Assembly (NCBI GenBank): GCA_036397455.1
Contig: DASWIX010000033.1
Span: forward strand, 1 to 64,000
Direction of reading: 5' to 3'
Source: JADFNB01 sp036397455
Lineage (GTDB): Bacteria; Gemmatimonadota; Gemmatimonadetes; Gemmatimonadales; GWC2-71-9
Length of the DNA: 64,000 nucleotides
A model generated the notes under the pieces. That model did not search any database and was not told the DNA's origin. It saw only the letters and a list, made by a program, of their open reading frames with translations. Positions 1-7,541 of this stretch are shown here, one piece after another (position 1 is the stretch's first letter; each line of letters begins with the position of its first letter). The position numbers were made by a program, and so were the translations under genes.

Positions 1-141
1 CACTTGCCCAAGCCCTCGTGGGTGAAGATCAGCCAGATTCGCACGTTGGCCGCCGAGCGCATGGGCCGCCGCATCGGCCGGGCCACGCCGGAGCATCTGG
101 CTCGCATCGTGGAGGGGATCAATGAGCTCGTTGGCGCCTAA
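1..141 (+). CDS. MazF/PemK-family toxin, C-terminal part (cut by window start)
   Basis: An open frame from the first base gives 46 residues ending at TAA 139-141. The segment LPKPSWVKISQIRT, then an ERMGRRIGR stretch and a short C-terminal helix, resembles the C-terminus of MazF/PemK endoribonuclease toxins, which cleave mRNA and are held in check by a cognate antitoxin. The N-terminus and any antitoxin lie left of the window. The family call rests on this tail alone. A second, complete MazF-like toxin lies at 3065-3412, and the two tails differ in sequence, so this is not a simple duplication. Confidence 0.6.
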   Translation, partial: HLPKPSWVKISQIRTLAAERMGRRIGRATPEHLARIVEGINELVGA

Positions 142-315
142 TACCTACAAGGACTCCGCGGTCAAGTCGACGCAGCTCTACAACACGGGACGGGGTGGTC
201 CCGTTTTGAAGGATGTGGCTCGGCCCCGGTGTCTGACTTCATCGCGGGATCGGTGCGCTGTTCTGCACCAAACACCTATCGAGACTCGGCGTTGGGATGC
301 CCTCAAGCGGCGACC
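142..315. other. Non-coding stretch next to transposase remnant
   Basis: I see no convincing gene here. Two short similar segments (around 144-160 and 270-288, both like ACCTA..GACTC.GCG) might be decayed repeats. The short open frames have no recognisable protein features. Confidence 0.4.
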
Positions 316-640
316 TCACCGTGGAGACCACTTGACCAGCCGGGCATAACGAGGCCAGCTCCTGCGGCCGGGCGAAGCGCGTGATGTCGTGGATCTCATA
401 GAGGATCACAAGCTAGAGGATCTTGCCGATCCCCGGCTGGCCTCGTCGAACGGGTCCACGACCCCCGTGCGGTTGGTGGCATAGGTGAGCTTCTTCGCGA
501 AGGCCGGGAGGCTGTACTGGCTGTTGGTGTTCGCGATGGGGGTCAACAGCTTGGCCCGCTTGCGCGTGAAGTGAAGCCGGCGGCGCAAGAGGTCCCGGGT
601 GGCCCGCATCGCGGCGGGATAGACGTAGGCCTGAAGGCGT
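316..640 (-). pseudogene. IS110-family transposase remnant
   Basis: The minus strand from about 640 encodes a stretch with QAYVYPAAMRATRDLLRRRL and NTNSQYSLPAF, typical of the middle of IS110/IS116-type transposases. The match then jumps, in another frame, to PGIGKIL followed by an in-frame TAG and LVILYEIHDITRFARPQELA, which is the IS110 C-terminal domain. A further one-base shift is needed to reach YARLVK, and translation ends at TGA 318-316. The N-terminal catalytic DEDD part, about 50 codons in the middle, and the element ends are missing. It therefore carries deletions, a stop and frameshifts and is a dead relic. Confidence 0.75.
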
Positions 641-877
641 TCACCTTGCCGAGGCCGGGGATCCACAAAGAGAGGGCCTCCGGGAACTCAGACCGAACAG
701 CCACTGGTGCCTCGCGATCCGTACGACGCTCAACACCATCGGCGCATTCTTCGCTGACTACGCGCACATGCGGCCCGGATGGGCTTCCGCCTGGTCGATC
801 TCGCGACTGGCGAGGTCCTCGATGGAGCAGTTTCTTAGGAGGCGGCGGCTGATTCCCTTTGTTGCCAAGGTCTGAGT
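641..877. other. Stretch without a recognised gene
   Basis: Overlapping open frames on both strands show no family signal. One plus-strand frame (about 717-876) reads like protein (NTIGAFFADYAHMRPGW) but has no start or recognisable domain. It may be the fossil tail of a gene broken by the adjacent insertion element. Confidence 0.35.
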
Positions 878-1372
878 ATGGACACACTCTCCTCCCAACT
901 CGTCGAGTCGACCTGGCGCGAGGTAGGTTCTCTCAAGCCCCGTACGGCGCGACGTCTCATGGAAGAGGCCGCCGCCCGACAACCGGCGCTGCTCGCATAT
1001 GTTATGGGGTCCACTGGACGCTCGCGCTCGGCGGTGCAGGAGGTGGCCGTCTACCTCTACTACGTCATCCTTCAGATGTTTGAGCGCGGTGCCAGTAAGC
1101 CGCTCAGCACCATTCCGATCTCGCGCGTTGAACGGGTATCCAAGCGGAACGAATCACAGATGGACAAGCTCACACGGGCTGATGAGCGGTTCCTTGAGCG
1201 TGCGGCGGAAGTACAAGCGGCGGCTCAGCCGTTTGTGGTCCGGTACCTGGCCGAGGCGCTTTTGGAGGACGAAGACTCGGATCTGACCGATGACGAGGAA
1301 GGTCTGGTGTTCCTCACGCTCAAGACCGTCATCGACTTGCTCGATGAGACTGGCTCCGCTGCCGCGCGATGA
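878..1372 (+). CDS. Hypothetical protein, 164 aa, acidic and helical
   Basis: An ATG-started frame encodes a soluble protein with no signal peptide or membrane segment. It appears almost wholly alpha-helical, with a charged middle (KRNESQMDKLTRADERF) and an acidic patch (EDEDSDLTDDEEG) near residue 140. I do not recognise the family. It stands alone between the transposase relic and a lipoprotein gene. Length and composition look like a real gene, but no function can be assigned. Confidence 0.6.
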   Translation: MDTLSSQLVESTWREVGSLKPRTARRLMEEAAARQPALLAYVMGSTGRSRSAVQEVAVYLYYVILQMFERGASKPLSTIPISRVERVSKRNESQMDKLTRADERFLERAAEVQAAAQPFVVRYLAEALLEDEDSDLTDDEEGLVFLTLKTVIDLLDETGSAAAR

Positions 1373-1418
1373 CGCAGCCTCAACGCAGGTCGTGAGCACG
1401 AAATCGGAGTGACATGAA

Positions 1419-2513
1419 TTGGCCACCGTCATAACGACTCTACGGAGCGCGGTCTTCCTGGTCGCCATGACTGCCGTGACGTGGATGGGCGCTTGCGGCG
1501 GCGGCGCGACAGCTCCGGGCACTTCGTCATCAGCGAACGTGGCGCAGGTGAGCGACGACGGGCAGAGCGGTGCGGCCGGGACGACCTTGGTGCGGCCGCT
1601 GGTCGTCCGGGTGACGGACGCCAACGGAAACCCGGTGGCCGGTGAGAGCGTGAGCTGGGCCGTGGCCTCGGGCGGTGGCTCGGTGGCGCCGACGGCCGCG
1701 ACGACTGGAGCCGACGGCCAGGCGCGCACGGTGTGGACCCTCGGACCGACGGCGGGAGCGAACACGGCAACCGCTACCGCAGCGGGATTGCCTGCCATCT
1801 CGTTCTCGGCGTTAGGAACGGTCTGGGAAGCGCCGCCCTTCGCGGGAACGGCCTTCGTCTCGCCGGACATCATCACCCCATCGGACCCCACCGCCTTCGA
1901 GAGTATCACCGCGACGGGACAGGGGACCCGCGCGATGTTCGATCGCCGCGTCAACACCTGGATCACGGTGGTTGCGCACCTCTTCGATGCGACGTTCGAC
2001 GATGGCCTGAAGGTCGAGATCCAGGTGAATCCCGAATTCGATTCCCAGTCGGCCCGAGACGCCGCGGCGAAGTACGCCGAAGCGATCGGTCGCCTTCCGA
2101 ACGCGCTGCGCGTCGATGTCGAGACGGTTTGGATCCATCAGGGGATCGAGCCGTTCGGCGGCGGCAACAGGAACATTCTGATCCATGTGGGCCAGGCTCA
2201 ACTCTACGAAGCGGATGGTTTCCTCGAGGAGATCCTGTTGCACGAGGCCGTCCACACGTCACTCGTCGCGGGCCATGCGGCCACGCCAGGATGGCTGGCC
2301 GCCCAAGCGGCGGATCCTACGTTCGTATCTGCGTACGCTCGGGATCATCCGGGCCGCGAGGACCTCGCCGAGACTCTCGGCCCGTGGTTCGCCGTGCGGT
2401 TCCGCCAAAGTCGGATCCCTCCGTCTCTCGCGGCGGTGATTCAGGCGGCCATTCCGCACCGGCTCCAGTATCTGGATGCGCAGGGGTTCAACCTGTACCC
2501 GCTCGCTCCGTGA
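1419..2513 (+). CDS. Secreted lipoprotein with Ig-like domain and HExxH motif
   Basis: The 364-residue product starts with a hydrophobic signal ending in a lipobox (WMGAC, Cys26), so it is probably anchored in an envelope membrane. Residues about 40-135 form a bacterial Ig-like (Big_1/invasin-type) domain with the characteristic VRVTDANGNPVAG and VSWAVASGGG strands. The C-terminal half (about 140-364) contains LLHEAVHT, an HExxH motif at 275-279, which suggests a zinc metallopeptidase-like fold. No third ligand was identified with confidence. The start is TTG at 1419, eight bases after GGAG (1407-1410); an internal ATG at 1467 would remove part of the signal peptide. It stands alone, with no operon partner. 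Confidence 0.7.
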   Translation: MATVITTLRSAVFLVAMTAVTWMGACGGGATAPGTSSSANVAQVSDDGQSGAAGTTLVRPLVVRVTDANGNPVAGESVSWAVASGGGSVAPTAATTGADGQARTVWTLGPTAGANTATATAAGLPAISFSALGTVWEAPPFAGTAFVSPDIITPSDPTAFESITATGQGTRAMFDRRVNTWITVVAHLFDATFDDGLKVEIQVNPEFDSQSARDAAAKYAEAIGRLPNALRVDVETVWIHQGIEPFGGGNRNILIHVGQAQLYEADGFLEEILLHEAVHTSLVAGHAATPGWLAAQAADPTFVSAYARDHPGREDLAETLGPWFAVRFRQSRIPPSLAAVIQAAIPHRLQYLDAQGFNLYPLAP

Positions 2514-2819
2514 ACAAGGCTGCGTGATCGGTCGGTCCGTCGCCCGGGGCCGGGGCCGGGCTCGGTCCTCAAAGGGGGCGGCGAGGGAGATGTACAGTTG
2601 GGGAAAGACGTCACCCGCGGTGAGCGGCTCATCGCCGCGGATGCACCGAGGCCGTTTGGGCGGCACCGCACGCGCTCCTGGCGTATGCCTATCTCCACCG
2701 TTTCGGGGCGAGGTGGGGTAGCCCCGATAGGTTTCCGATATGAGAGGGACTCGGACGACTCAACGCCTTACGCGGGCTTCTGACCGGGCGCGGTGCTTCC
2801 CTGAAGCCAGTTTCTGGGT
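2514..2819. other. Intergenic stretch
   Basis: There are about 300 bases without a supported gene between the lipoprotein and the toxin-antitoxin pair. It contains G-rich repeats (GGGGCCGGGGCCGGG near 2546). Short frames on both strands lack family features and ribosome binding sites. Confidence 0.5.
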
Positions 2820-2836
2820 TATACTGATGGTATGAA
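2820..2836 (+). promoter_or_regulatory. Possible -10 element and operator of the antitoxin gene
   Basis: TATACT (2820-2825) lies six bases before the antitoxin ATG (2832), which would give a nearly leaderless message. The same bases are part of an interrupted inverted repeat, ATAC-N5-GTAT (2821-2833), the kind of site ribbon-helix-helix antitoxins bind for autoregulation. The -35 match is poor, so this is tentative. Confidence 0.3.
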
Positions 2837-3071
2837 GACGGCAATCTCGTTGCCCGACGACTTGTTTCGTGCGGCCGAGCGGCAGGCGAAGCGGGTGCGG
2901 AAGTCCCGCAGCCGCCTGTACGCGGAGGCGCTGGCCGAATACCTGGCACGCCATGCCCCTGACGAGGTCACGGACGCCATGAACCGGGTTGTCGACCAAG
3001 TCGGGGAGCCGGAGCCCCAGCCATTTCTGACGCGGGCAGCACGGCGGGTATTCGAGCGGACGGAGTGGTAG
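2832..3071 (+). CDS. Ribbon-helix-helix antitoxin (MazE/CopG type)
   Basis: The 79-residue protein opens with MKTAISLPDDLFRAAERQAK, the N-terminal strand plus helix of MetJ/Arc-type ribbon-helix-helix antitoxins. A second helix follows (SRLYAEALAEYLARH), and a flexible C-terminus is expected to wrap the toxin. It overlaps the downstream MazF-like toxin by seven bases, the usual antitoxin-first order. Such antitoxins neutralise the toxin and with it repress their own promoter. Both the family and the pairing are clear; the exact subfamily is not. Confidence 0.85.
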   Translation: MKTAISLPDDLFRAAERQAKRVRKSRSRLYAEALAEYLARHAPDEVTDAMNRVVDQVGEPEPQPFLTRAARRVFERTEW

Positions 3072-3412
3072 AGGTCGCCCAAGGCGAAGTCTGGTGGGCG
3101 GAGTTGCCGGAACTCGCCGGATCCGGTCCGGGATTTCGCCGCCCGGTGGTGGTGGTTCAGGGCAACCATTTGAATCGGAGCCGAATCGCGACCGTCGTCT
3201 GCGTGCTGCTGACCAGCAACCTGACGTGGGGGGACGCGCCGGGAAACACGCGGCTTGCGGCGAAGGCCACGGGTCTGCCCCGGGACTCGGTCGCGAACGC
3301 CTCCCAAATCATCACCCTCGATCGATCCTTTCTTGGCGAACGCGTCGGACGGCTGGCGCCGAAGCAGCTCGTGCAGATCTTGCATGGCATCGACGTGATA
3401 CTCGGCCGATGA
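3065..3412 (+). CDS. MazF/PemK-family endoribonuclease toxin
   Basis: The 115-residue protein has the MazF core: QGEVWWAELP at the start, then GPGFRRPVVVVQGNHLN, VCVLLTSN, and a C-terminal SQIITLDRSFL segment with the helix that closes the SH3-like barrel. The family cleaves single-stranded mRNA. Translation starts at GTG 3065, inside the last codons of the antitoxin gene, so the two are translationally coupled. Length is normal for the family and no damage is visible. Confidence 0.9.
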   Translation: MVEVAQGEVWWAELPELAGSGPGFRRPVVVVQGNHLNRSRIATVVCVLLTSNLTWGDAPGNTRLAAKATGLPRDSVANASQIITLDRSFLGERVGRLAPKQLVQILHGIDVILGR

Positions 3413-3586
3413 GAGTGCGGTAGTGCTTGATCGTGCGCCCTAACCGGCCGGCAGGAATCCAACCTGTTCTTCTCGCACTACCTACCCTGTTCGATCCGGC
3501 CAGCGAGAAACGGCGGGGCTCGCCGCCGCCACGTAGAACGCGGAGACCCTGGCGCCTGCGGCGCCACCGTACATTCTTTCCACCCC

Positions 3587-4288
3587 ATGCCCGATATCGG
3601 CGAAGGGTTCGTCTACTACGCGGTCTTTCTGTTCTCGACCACGCTGCACGAGGCCGCGCATGCGTGGGCGGCGAAAATCGGCGGCGACCTCACCGCGTAT
3701 CACGGCGGCCAGGTCTCGCTCGATCCGCGTCCCCATATCCGGCGCGCACCGTTCGGCATGGTGGTCCTGCCGATCATTTCGGTCGTTCTTTCAGGCTGGC
3801 CGTTTGGGTTCGCCAGCGCGCCGTACAGCATCGACTGGGCCCGGCGATACCCACGGCGCGCGGCGTGGATGGCGTTGGCCGGCCCGGGCTCCAACCTCAC
3901 GTTGGTTCTCCTGTCGGGCGCGGTGATCAACATCGGGCTCCTGCTCGGGTGGTTCCACGCGCCCCAAAGCATCACGTTCGGGCATATCGTGGCGTCCAAC
4001 GGCGGCGGGATTGGGGACGCGGTCGCCTTTCTGCTTGGCGTGTTCTTTTCGCTCAATCTGGTGCTGTTCATTCTGAACATGCTACCCGTGCCACCCTTGG
4101 ACGGGAGCGGCGCCCTCCCGTTGCTCCTGCCCGCCGAAACGGTGCCCCGGTACCAGCATCTCATCTGGACCCAGCCCGCGATCAGCTTCATCGGCATCCT
4201 CGTGGCATGGCAGGTGTTTGGCCGCATATTTCACCCGATGTTCCTGTTCGCGGCGAGCGTACTCTATCCGGGAGTATCGTATCATTAG
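3587..4288 (+). CDS. Site-2 protease family (M50) membrane metalloprotease
   Basis: The 233-residue protein has about five membrane segments. HEAAH at residues 21-25 lies in the first hydrophobic stretch, and NMLPVPPLDGS (about 164-174) carries the conserved Asp172 that completes the zinc site. This combination defines intramembrane M50 proteases, here the short type lacking PDZ and CBS domains. Such enzymes cleave membrane-embedded substrates, often anti-sigma factors, but no anti-sigma gene is nearby, so the substrate is unknown. It is a single gene after a 174-base gap. Confidence 0.88.
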   Translation: MPDIGEGFVYYAVFLFSTTLHEAAHAWAAKIGGDLTAYHGGQVSLDPRPHIRRAPFGMVVLPIISVVLSGWPFGFASAPYSIDWARRYPRRAAWMALAGPGSNLTLVLLSGAVINIGLLLGWFHAPQSITFGHIVASNGGGIGDAVAFLLGVFFSLNLVLFILNMLPVPPLDGSGALPLLLPAETVPRYQHLIWTQPAISFIGILVAWQVFGRIFHPMFLFAASVLYPGVSYH

Positions 4289-4354
4289 ATCGTCGGACGA
4301 GATCGGCGTCGCACCGGTTCCCGCCGACCGTTCTACCCCCTGACGGCCGTCATC

Positions 4355-4534
4355 ATGCTGACTCGGGGCCTCGCGGCCGGCCTGGCGGTGTTCACCTGCG
4401 TCAACGGATCCTTGCAGGTGTTTCCCGTGGTTGATTCCGATGGCTCGCTGAAGGTGTATGGCGTCGCGGTCGGGACCTTCGACGGTCCATCCGACGGCCG
4501 CTGTGAGGCGGGCGCAGGACCCCAGGGGGCATGA
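4355..4534 (+). CDS. Possible small protein, 59 aa, coupled to the VOC gene
   Basis: An ATG frame of 59 codons starts with a hydrophobic stretch (MLTRGLAAGLAVFTC) and continues into VFPVVDSDGSLKVYGVAVG. Its stop TGA (4532-4534) overlaps the ATG of the VOC gene as ATGA, which hints at translational coupling. No family is recognised and no strong ribosome binding site is visible. It may be a real leader gene or chance. Confidence 0.3.
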   Translation: MLTRGLAAGLAVFTCVNGSLQVFPVVDSDGSLKVYGVAVGTFDGPSDGRCEAGAGPQGA

Positions 4535-5028
4535 ACGCGCACCCGATCGACCCGCGCGTCGATATCGGTCATGTGCATCTCAAGGTGGCCGACCTCGATC
4601 GCGCGCTCGCGTTCTACTGCGGCGTCCTTGGCTTCGTGTTGATGCAGCGGATGGGGTCGCAGGCGGCTTTTGTCAGCGCAGGAGGATATCACCATCATAT
4701 CGGTCTCAACACGTGGGAGAGCCACGGCGGCGGGCCCCCTCCCGCCGGCAGTACCGGACTCTACCACGTGGCGATTCGTTACCCCGATCGCGCCTCGCTG
4801 GGCGATGCGCTCCGGCGATTGCAGCGGGCCGGCATTCCGTTGGACGGCGCGGCCGATCACGGAGTGAGCGAGGCGCTGTATCTGCGCGATCCCGATGCCA
4901 ACGGGATCGAGTTGTATCGCGATCGCCCGCACGAGCAATGGCCCCGGGACGCGGGCGGACAACTCGAGATGGTGACGCAGCCGCTGGATGTCGAGACCCT
5001 GTTACGCGAGGCCGCTCAGCTCGCATAG
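4531..5028 (+). CDS. VOC-superfamily protein (glyoxalase/extradiol dioxygenase-like)
   Basis: The 165-residue protein shows the paired beta-alpha-beta-beta-beta fold of the vicinal oxygen chelate superfamily. The first module runs from GHVHLKVADLDRALAFY to the GGYHHHIGLNTW strand, the second from GLYHVAIRYPD to LRDPDANGIELYRD. The histidines in HVHL and YHVAI and the glutamate in GIELY sit where VOC enzymes bind a divalent metal. It most resembles CatE-like catechol-2,3-dioxygenase or glyoxalase-type members, but the substrate cannot be inferred. No pathway genes are adjacent. Confidence 0.85.
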   Translation: MNAHPIDPRVDIGHVHLKVADLDRALAFYCGVLGFVLMQRMGSQAAFVSAGGYHHHIGLNTWESHGGGPPPAGSTGLYHVAIRYPDRASLGDALRRLQRAGIPLDGAADHGVSEALYLRDPDANGIELYRDRPHEQWPRDAGGQLEMVTQPLDVETLLREAAQLA

Positions 5029-5039
5029 GATGACGCGCT

Positions 5040-6179
5040 ATGGTACCTGGCAAACTCCAATTCCTGCCGTGCGTGGGACTGCTGGTGATCGCGGCGTGCG
5101 GTGAACCCACCGAGCCAACCGAGGGCGTCGATCCCGAGTTGTCCGTCGGAAGCGCCCACGGCTGTCTCGTGCGCAGCGACGAAAGCATTGCGTGCTGGGG
5201 CGTCAACAGCCTCGGCCGATTGGGTGGAGACCTGTTCCAAACCCGGGGGGCCGTCCTGGTGGGATCTCACGAATCGTTCCGACATGTAGCCGCCGGGTGG
5301 GCACACACCTGCGCCCTCACCGTGGACGGAGCCGCGTGGTGCTGGGGGAGCAACGTCGGTGGCCAACTCGGTATCACCGGGACCACGGCCGCGAACCTGC
5401 CGCAACGCGTTCCCGGTGCACCACCGTTCGTCCAGATCACGGCCGGCCGCGCACACACGTGCGCCCTGACCTCCGCGGGGTATGCATACTGTTGGGGGGA
5501 CAACTCGCGGGCGCAGCTCGGGATCGGCACGTTTGAACCCTCGCTGGTATCACCGGTTGCCACCGAGCGAACATTCGTCTCCGTCGTCGCGGGCGAGCTG
5601 CACACCTGCGCGCTCACCGCGGCCGGGACGGTGTTCTGCTGGGGCGACAATCTCTTCGGGCAGTTGGGCGTCCCGTCGGACTCTGGTGTCTACCCGACGC
5701 CGGTGCAGATGGAGACAGAGATTCCTTTCACCCAGATTACCGCCGGACGCAGCCACAACTGCGGCATCGCAGCCGACAGCGTCGGGTATTGTTGGGGCGC
5801 GAACGACGATGGCCAACTTGGAACGCGGGGCGAAGATCGGTCATATCTCCCCGTGAGCCTCGGCCCCGCGCGACCGTTCCGTCAACTGTCGGCCGGCATA
5901 CGACACACGTGCGGCGTGTTGTTCGGCCTGTCGGTCCTGTGTTGGGGCGAGAACCTCTACGGACAGGTGGGGTCATCGTCGCTGATCACGGAGCTTGCGC
6001 CAAAGCTCGTGACAACCGACCAGGCGTTCGTGTTGGTCGGGTCGGCGGATCGGCATACGTGCGGTTTGAGCGTGCGGCTCCAGGTCTTCTGTTGGGGAGA
6101 CAACCGGGATGGGCGGCTCGGTCTGGGCTACAAGTCCACCGAGTACCAGCTTACCCCGCGACTGGTCTTGATGCCCTGA
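5040..6179 (+). CDS. RCC1-repeat lipoprotein
   Basis: The 379-residue protein begins with a signal sequence ending LVIAAC, a lipobox. The rest is about seven RCC1-type repeats of 50 residues, each with a GxxHTCAL strand followed by CWGxNxxGQLG (for example VAAGWAHTCAL and YCWGDNSRAQLG), so it should fold as a seven-bladed propeller. Unusually, each blade carries paired cysteines (HTC and CWG) that could form disulfides in the envelope. Such bacterial RCC1 proteins are surface or periplasmic with unknown partners. It is a single gene, convergent with the symporter gene. Confidence 0.88.
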   Translation: MVPGKLQFLPCVGLLVIAACGEPTEPTEGVDPELSVGSAHGCLVRSDESIACWGVNSLGRLGGDLFQTRGAVLVGSHESFRHVAAGWAHTCALTVDGAAWCWGSNVGGQLGITGTTAANLPQRVPGAPPFVQITAGRAHTCALTSAGYAYCWGDNSRAQLGIGTFEPSLVSPVATERTFVSVVAGELHTCALTAAGTVFCWGDNLFGQLGVPSDSGVYPTPVQMETEIPFTQITAGRSHNCGIAADSVGYCWGANDDGQLGTRGEDRSYLPVSLGPARPFRQLSAGIRHTCGVLFGLSVLCWGENLYGQVGSSSLITELAPKLVTTDQAFVLVGSADRHTCGLSVRLQVFCWGDNRDGRLGLGYKSTEYQLTPRLVLMP

Positions 6180-6191
6180 TCGCGCGGCCCG

Positions 6192-7541
6192 TCACCACAT
6201 CGCGCGCACCGCGTCCCGCAACGCCATGATCGCCAACACCAGCAGCAGCGGCGGGATCACGTAGCGCGCGAGAAAGATCGCCCCGGGCACGAGGCGGGCG
6301 AAGCCCGGGGATGCGCCTGCGCTCACCTCGCGGGCCGGTTCCTTCATGCGCCACCCGAACAACAGGGCCATGCCCAGAACACCGGCCACCACGAAGAACT
6401 CGCCGGCGATGCGGTCCAGCACGCCCAGGATGTCACCGGAAACCGCAGCCATCAGGCCGACCAAGGTGGCAAGTCCCCCCGCGATGAGCGTGGCCGCCCT
6501 GCGGCCGAGCCGGAACTCGTCGATGCCGACCGCCGCGACGACTTCGAGCAGTGATACCGTCGACGTGATCGACGCCACCGCCAACGCCACGAAGAACCCG
6601 ACTCCCACCACGCGCCCGACCGATCCCATCTCGACGAACGCTCCCGGCAATGAGATGAACAGCGTCCCCATGGTGCTATCGGTGACCTCGGCGGACAGAC
6701 CAAGCGCGAAGATCACCGGAAACACCACCAGTCCCGCGACGAAGGCCACCGAAAAATCCGACAGCGAAACGATGGCCGCTTCCCGACTGAGGTTCTCGTG
6801 CCCGGTCAGGTAGGAACCGTAGGTGAGCATGATCCCCATGCCGACACTCAGCGAGAAGAATGCCTGGCTCGCCGCGGCCTGGAGTACGGCCGGATCCGTC
6901 AACGACTCGAGCGATGGGGCGAGGTAGAACGCGTAGCCGGCACCGGCGCCCTCGAGCGTTGATGCCCACACCGCAAGCGCAATCAGGATCATGAACAGGA
7001 TCGGCATCAGGATGATGCTGGCGCGCTCGATGCCCTGCTTGACGCCCAACAACACGATGCCGGTGGTGGCGATCATGGTCACGAGATGGAACCCGATGGC
7101 CGGGGATCCGGTCGACACCGCGGCATAGCGCGCGCCGGGCGAGGTCGAGAATCCCGCGAGCATTCCGTCAAGCGCGTACCGTACGGTCCACCCGGTAATG
7201 ACGGACAGGTACGCGAGGATGAGCAGCGCGGTCAGGACGAACAGATACCCCAGTGGCACCCATCGTCCGCCACCGACGGTGCGTACCGCGCCGATCGAGG
7301 AAAGCCGGGTGCGCCGGCCCACCGCGAATTCCGCCACCATCATGGGGATGCCGATCAGGAACGTCATCCCGATGTACAACACGACGAACGCCGCGCCGCC
7401 GCCTTCGGCGGTGCGATAGGGGAACCGCCACATGTTCCCCAATCCGACGGCGCTGCCGACGGCCGCCATGACAAATCCGAAGCGCGTGCCGAACCGCTCG
7501 CGCGGCCGGGCGCCCGCCGATGCCTGCGGTTTCAGTTCCAA
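6192..7541 (-). CDS. Sodium-dependent transporter of the NSS/SNF family
   Basis: About twelve membrane segments and the TM1 signature AAVGSAVGLGNMWRFPYRT identify a neurotransmitter:sodium symporter (LeuT-like), which imports amino acids or related amines with Na+. A longer frame extends upstream but would lie inside the dehydratase gene. The family normally starts just before the RERFGTRFGF segment, so I use TTG at 7541 (449 aa); CTG at 7535 is an alternative. The start overlaps the 3' end of the dehydratase, so both are probably cotranscribed. With that neighbour, uptake of threonine or serine is a fair guess but not shown. Confidence 0.88.
   Translation of the reverse strand: MELKPQASAGARPRERFGTRFGFVMAAVGSAVGLGNMWRFPYRTAEGGGAAFVVLYIGMTFLIGIPMMVAEFAVGRRTRLSSIGAVRTVGGGRWVPLGYLFVLTALLILAYLSVITGWTVRYALDGMLAGFSTSPGARYAAVSTGSPAIGFHLVTMIATTGIVLLGVKQGIERASIILMPILFMILIALAVWASTLEGAGAGYAFYLAPSLESLTDPAVLQAAASQAFFSLSVGMGIMLTYGSYLTGHENLSREAAIVSLSDFSVAFVAGLVVFPVIFALGLSAEVTDSTMGTLFISLPGAFVEMGSVGRVVGVGFFVALAVASITSTVSLLEVVAAVGIDEFRLGRRAATLIAGGLATLVGLMAAVSGDILGVLDRIAGEFFVVAGVLGMALLFGWRMKEPAREVSAGASPGFARLVPGAIFLARYVIPPLLLVLAIMALRDAVRAMW

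Noticed and set aside
717..876. Plus-strand frame reading NTIGAFFADYAHMRPGW
   Set aside because: It has no start codon context, no family and a short length; it may be chance or a fossil.
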